In this document: in pieces, positions 62,019 to 64,000 of the stretch
How positions within the stretch are numbered: position 1 is the first letter of the stretch
Layout of the letters: each line of letters begins with the position of its first letter
NCBI RefSeq assembly: GCF_900107705.1
Contig: NZ_FNRE01000005.1
Coordinates: forward strand, 1-64,000
Direction: 5' to 3'
DNA length: 64,000 nucleotides
Origin: Prevotella sp. tc2-28
Lineage (GTDB): Bacteria; Bacteroidota; Bacteroidia; Bacteroidales; Bacteroidaceae
Notes under the pieces: model-generated
Told to the model about the DNA's origin: nothing
What the model saw: the letters and a program-made list of their open reading frames with translations, nothing else
Database searches by the model: none
Program-made: the position numbers and the translations under genes

Positions 62019-62082
62019 GCAGTCCGTCGTGTCGGACTGCGAGTTCGCTAGTTACGGACTGCGAGTCCGAAGCCGTCGGACT
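62019..62082. repeat. Cluster of CGGACT palindromes (REP-like)
   Basis: GCAGTCCG-tcgtgt-CGGACTGC (62019-62040) is a perfect 8-bp stem, CGGACT-gcg-AGTCCG (62055-62069) a perfect 6-bp stem, and another CGGACT follows at 62077-62082. It resembles repetitive extragenic palindromes. Confidence 0.75.
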
Positions 62083-62119
62083 GATAGTTCACATTAATCG
62101 AAGGGAAAGCGAGTCTTTT

Positions 62120-62194
62120 ATGAGACGGAAATTGGCACTTAATGAGGAAAGATTAGCTCTTAATGAGAGAAGACTGGCGCTTAATGAAGCGTAA
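62120..62194 (+). pseudogene. Decayed coiled-coil ORF with 21-bp repeats
   Basis: A 24-codon frame (MRRKLALNEERLALNERRLA, then LNEA and stop) is made of three near-identical 21-bp units, each one heptad of a coiled coil. Shifting frame at the end continues it as KQTLDDARIFDELMMIF, so the piece looks like the remnant of a longer coiled-coil protein broken by a frameshift. It could also be a very small real peptide. Confidence 0.45.
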
Positions 62195-62257
62195 GCAAAC
62201 GCTTGATGATGCGCGAATTTTCGATGAATTAATGATGATTTTTTCGATTTTTAGGGT

Positions 62258-62381
62258 TTAACCTCACTTGGAGGGGCAGAATGCTTTTGTATATAAGGAT
62301 TGTGGCGAGTGAGATTGGAAGCTTTACTCTCACTTCAACCTCACTCAAACCTCACTCGAACGTCATTTTTGCTTCATTTTA
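62258..62381. repeat. 11-bp iteron-like array upstream of the VapE gene
   Basis: A single TTAACCTCACT lies at 62258-62268. At 62327-62381 five consecutive 11-bp units follow: CTCTCACTTCA, ACCTCACTCAA, ACCTCACTCGA, ACGTCATTTTT, GCTTCATTTTA, sharing TCA(C/T)T at fixed position and decaying toward the gene. Confidence 0.8.
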
Positions 62382-62513
62382 ATTATTATTTGCGTGCTTT
62401 TTGTGGGGAATAATTTGCAACCGCAAATTATTTTTTTTACCTTTGCATTGAAAAAGAAAGGAATTCGAATTAAGGAAAAGAAGCTATATAAATCTAACTT
62501 AAAAATCTTTTTT

Positions 62514-63797
62514 ATGGAACAAAATTTTCTCATTAACGGAGAGACTCTTGGAGCCTCTCAGGAGGGAATGCTCGCTACTGAGCTGTACCTCATTAGCCAT
62601 TATCTCTTCCGCCGAAACGTGCTGAACGGCAAGGTGGAGACTGCTGTAAAACCTGCGGAGGGACAAGCGCCTCTGTGGAAACCTCTGACACAGAGTGCTC
62701 TCAACAGCATCATCATCCGAGCTAAGCGTGAGTGCGTCTGTGAGAACGGCTCACCGAAGTCGGACATTGTGGAGTACGTCAACTCTGACGAGATTGACAC
62801 CTTTAACCCTATCAAAGACTATTTGGATCATCTGCCCAAATGGAATGGCGAGAATCATGTGGCAAGGCTCTTCAATCGTCTGCCTGGGGTTGACTCAGAG
62901 TTGATGGGCTATCTGGCTACTTGGCTGCGATCGGTGGTGGCTCACTGGCTTCAGATGGACACCATTCACGGCAACGAATGCGTTCCAACGCTGATTGGTG
63001 CTCAAGGTTGTGGTAAGACGACATTCTTTGTGCGTCTGCTGCCTCCACATCTGCGTGCGTACTATCTGGATCATCTGAACCTGTCGAACAAGTTCGACAA
63101 GGAGATGGCGCTAACCAACAATCTGCTGGTGAACATCGATGAGCTGGACGCCATCCGACCCAGTCAGCATGCTGCACTGAAGCAGACGCTGAGCAAGAGC
63201 AAGGTGAACGGACGCCCCATCTATGGTGCCTCTCAGGAAGACCGGCCTCGCTATGCCTCGTTTGTGGCTACGACAAATAATCCACATCCGCTGACTGATG
63301 TCACTGGCTCACGTCGATACATCTGCATGACGATTCCATACGGTAAGTACATCGATAATATGGGTGAGATTGACTACGACCAGCTGTATGCGCAGGTGCT
63401 CTATGAACTGAGGGTGCAGAAGTCGCCTTATTGGTTTAACAACGACGAGGTGGCCCGTATCCAGCAGCTGAACCTGAACTATCTGGAGCAGAAGGATATT
63501 GCCGACATCGTCCGCATCTGCTTCCGCAAGCCGGAACCTGGCGAATTGGCACAGTCGATGAATTGTGAGCGACTCTTGGAGATTATCACCAAAGAATATC
63601 CGTCAGTCAAGGCTACTCACGGCACGAAGGTGTATCTGGGCAAGACTATGCGGACACTTGGTTTCGAGAGTACGGATTGTGGTCATGTGGCTCATTACAA
63701 AGTGATTCCACTCAAGGCTTCGAGTAAGCGAGAGCCATCAAGCTTGCTTGAAATGGCCGAGCATGAGAAGGCTCGACAGAATGTCAATGCTGCGTGA
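62514..63797 (+). CDS. VapE-family virulence-associated ATPase/primase-like protein
   Basis: The 427-residue protein matches the VapE family of P-loop proteins found in phage-like elements and islands. The N-terminal part (FNPIKDYLDHLPKWNGENHV, ARLFNRLPGVDSELMGYLAT) and the Walker A region CVPTLIGAQGCGKTTFFVRL, followed by a Walker B-like NNLLVNIDELDAI and the segment YASFVATTNNPHPLTDVTGS RRY, are typical. VapE-type proteins are thought to be superfamily 3-like helicases for element replication. The ATG at 62514 after TTTTTT is chosen; the longer frame to 62394 has an unrelated basic leader. Its stop overlaps the downstream repeat array. Confidence 0.85.
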   Translation: MEQNFLINGETLGASQEGMLATELYLISHYLFRRNVLNGKVETAVKPAEGQAPLWKPLTQSALNSIIIRAKRECVCENGSPKSDIVEYVNSDEIDTFNPIKDYLDHLPKWNGENHVARLFNRLPGVDSELMGYLATWLRSVVAHWLQMDTIHGNECVPTLIGAQGCGKTTFFVRLLPPHLRAYYLDHLNLSNKFDKEMALTNNLLVNIDELDAIRPSQHAALKQTLSKSKVNGRPIYGASQEDRPRYASFVATTNNPHPLTDVTGSRRYICMTIPYGKYIDNMGEIDYDQLYAQVLYELRVQKSPYWFNNDEVARIQQLNLNYLEQKDIADIVRICFRKPEPGELAQSMNCERLLEIITKEYPSVKATHGTKVYLGKTMRTLGFESTDCGHVAHYKVIPLKASSKREPSSLLEMAEHEKARQNVNAA

Positions 63798-63893
63798 GAT
63801 TGAAGTGAGGTTTGAGTGAGGTTAAAACCCCTCAACCTCACTCGTCTCCAACCCTTTGTAAAAAGGTGTTTTAAGAGATCTAAGTGAGGTTAA
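63793..63893. repeat. 11-bp repeats downstream of the VapE gene, inverted relative to the upstream array
   Basis: Units CGTGAGATTGA (63793), AGTGAGGTTTG (63804) and AGTGAGGTTAA (63815) are head to tail; the first overlaps the VapE stop. AACCTCACTCG recurs inverted at 63834 and AGTGAGGTTAA again at 63883-63893, the exact reverse complement of TTAACCTCACT at 62258. Confidence 0.8.
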
Positions 63894-63929
63894 CCCGATC
63901 AGAATGAAAACCCATTAAACGAATAGATC

Positions 63930-64000
63930 ATGAATATAGCAAAAGAATTATTGATTGAGAAAGCCAAGGAAGGCTACACGGTTTGTTATGCTGATGCGTG
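63930..64000 (+). CDS. Unrecognised protein, N-terminal fragment (cut by window edge)
   Basis: The ATG at 63930 opens a frame of 23 codons that runs off the window: MNIAKELLIEKAKEGYTVCY, then ADA. It follows the VapE repeat array by 36 nt and probably belongs to the same accessory unit. A short Cys-containing protein of the DUF6078 type is a guess that the next residues would decide. Confidence 0.45.
   Translation, partial: MNIAKELLIEKAKEGYTVCYADA

Larger units (their letters stand above)
61849..62513. other. 665-bp stretch without an intact gene
   Basis: It holds a promoter -7 box (61913-61920), a cluster of CGGACT palindromes (62019-62082), a decayed coiled-coil ORF (62120-62194) and the iteron-like array before the VapE gene (62258-62381), each listed separately. 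No other coding frame is convincing. Confidence 0.6.

Overview
The window reads as a chromosome segment from a Bacteroidales bacterium, most likely Prevotella or a close relative. The reasons are the promoters (repeated TTTG - 19 to 21 bp - TAnnTTTG elements instead of TTGACA/TATAAT, and few Shine-Dalgarno sites), a 2465-residue SprA of the type IX secretion system, DUF4954, LruC-type and DUF3316 proteins, a Bacteroidetes-type ParC, and HU-like proteins with an IHF/HU-like domain plus a low-complexity tail. No 16S gene is present, so the genus is an inference.

Layout. (1) 1-7530 is accessory DNA: a leftward mini-cassette (partial M15-type peptidase, small membrane protein, 32-residue smalltalk-like peptide), a MntA-HepT toxin-antitoxin pair, a BIg2 lipoprotein, two unrecognised proteins, a replication-like pair (DUF3987-type ATPase and CHC2/Toprim primase) and an HU-like protein. 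An AT-rich inverted array of short repeats lies just upstream of the ATPase gene. (2) 7639-42545 is core genome: clpB, sprA, ruvA, a LruC lipoprotein, meso-DAP dehydrogenase, a tight leftward run of six genes (hflX, DUF4954, M16 protease, fumarase, M6 protease, phosphatase), nagB, dnaA, a leftward run nrdJ-folB-amidase-mlaD, an EamA transporter, an FKBP lipoprotein and glyS. (3) 42546-43418 is a scar: a C-terminal remnant of a second HU-like gene, a 43-bp tandem repeat and strong hairpins. (4) 43419-61848 is core again: parC, DUF3316, an S41 protease, tRNA-Leu and tRNA-Val, a FucP-type sugar symporter, two tandem Na/phosphate symporters followed by a PhoB/PhoR-like two-component pair, nrdG-nrdD, an Lrp regulator divergent from metY, a LuxR-type regulator overlapping metY, and a three-gene envelope operon. 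(5) 61849-64000 is a second accessory patch with palindromes, a decayed coiled-coil ORF and a VapE-family gene bracketed by 11-bp iteron-like repeats.

How things fit. Peptidoglycan and envelope functions recur (ddh, amidase, M15 peptidase, MlaD). SprA and the M6 protease, which has a T9SS-like C-terminal tail, form a secretion machine and probable cargo pair. Deoxynucleotide supply is covered by a B12-dependent (NrdJ) and an anaerobic (NrdDG) reductase, fitting an anaerobe. The phosphate transporters sit directly upstream of a sensor/regulator pair that may control them.

The most interesting unexplained structure is the pairing, at both ends of the window, of a primase/ATPase-family gene with its own short-repeat array (ATCACA at 4152-4321; CCTCACT with an 11-bp period at 62258-63893). 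Related are short tandem repeats that have entered coding sequences (primase, HU-like protein, clpB) and a 16-bp inverted repeat enclosing a phosphate-transporter promoter.
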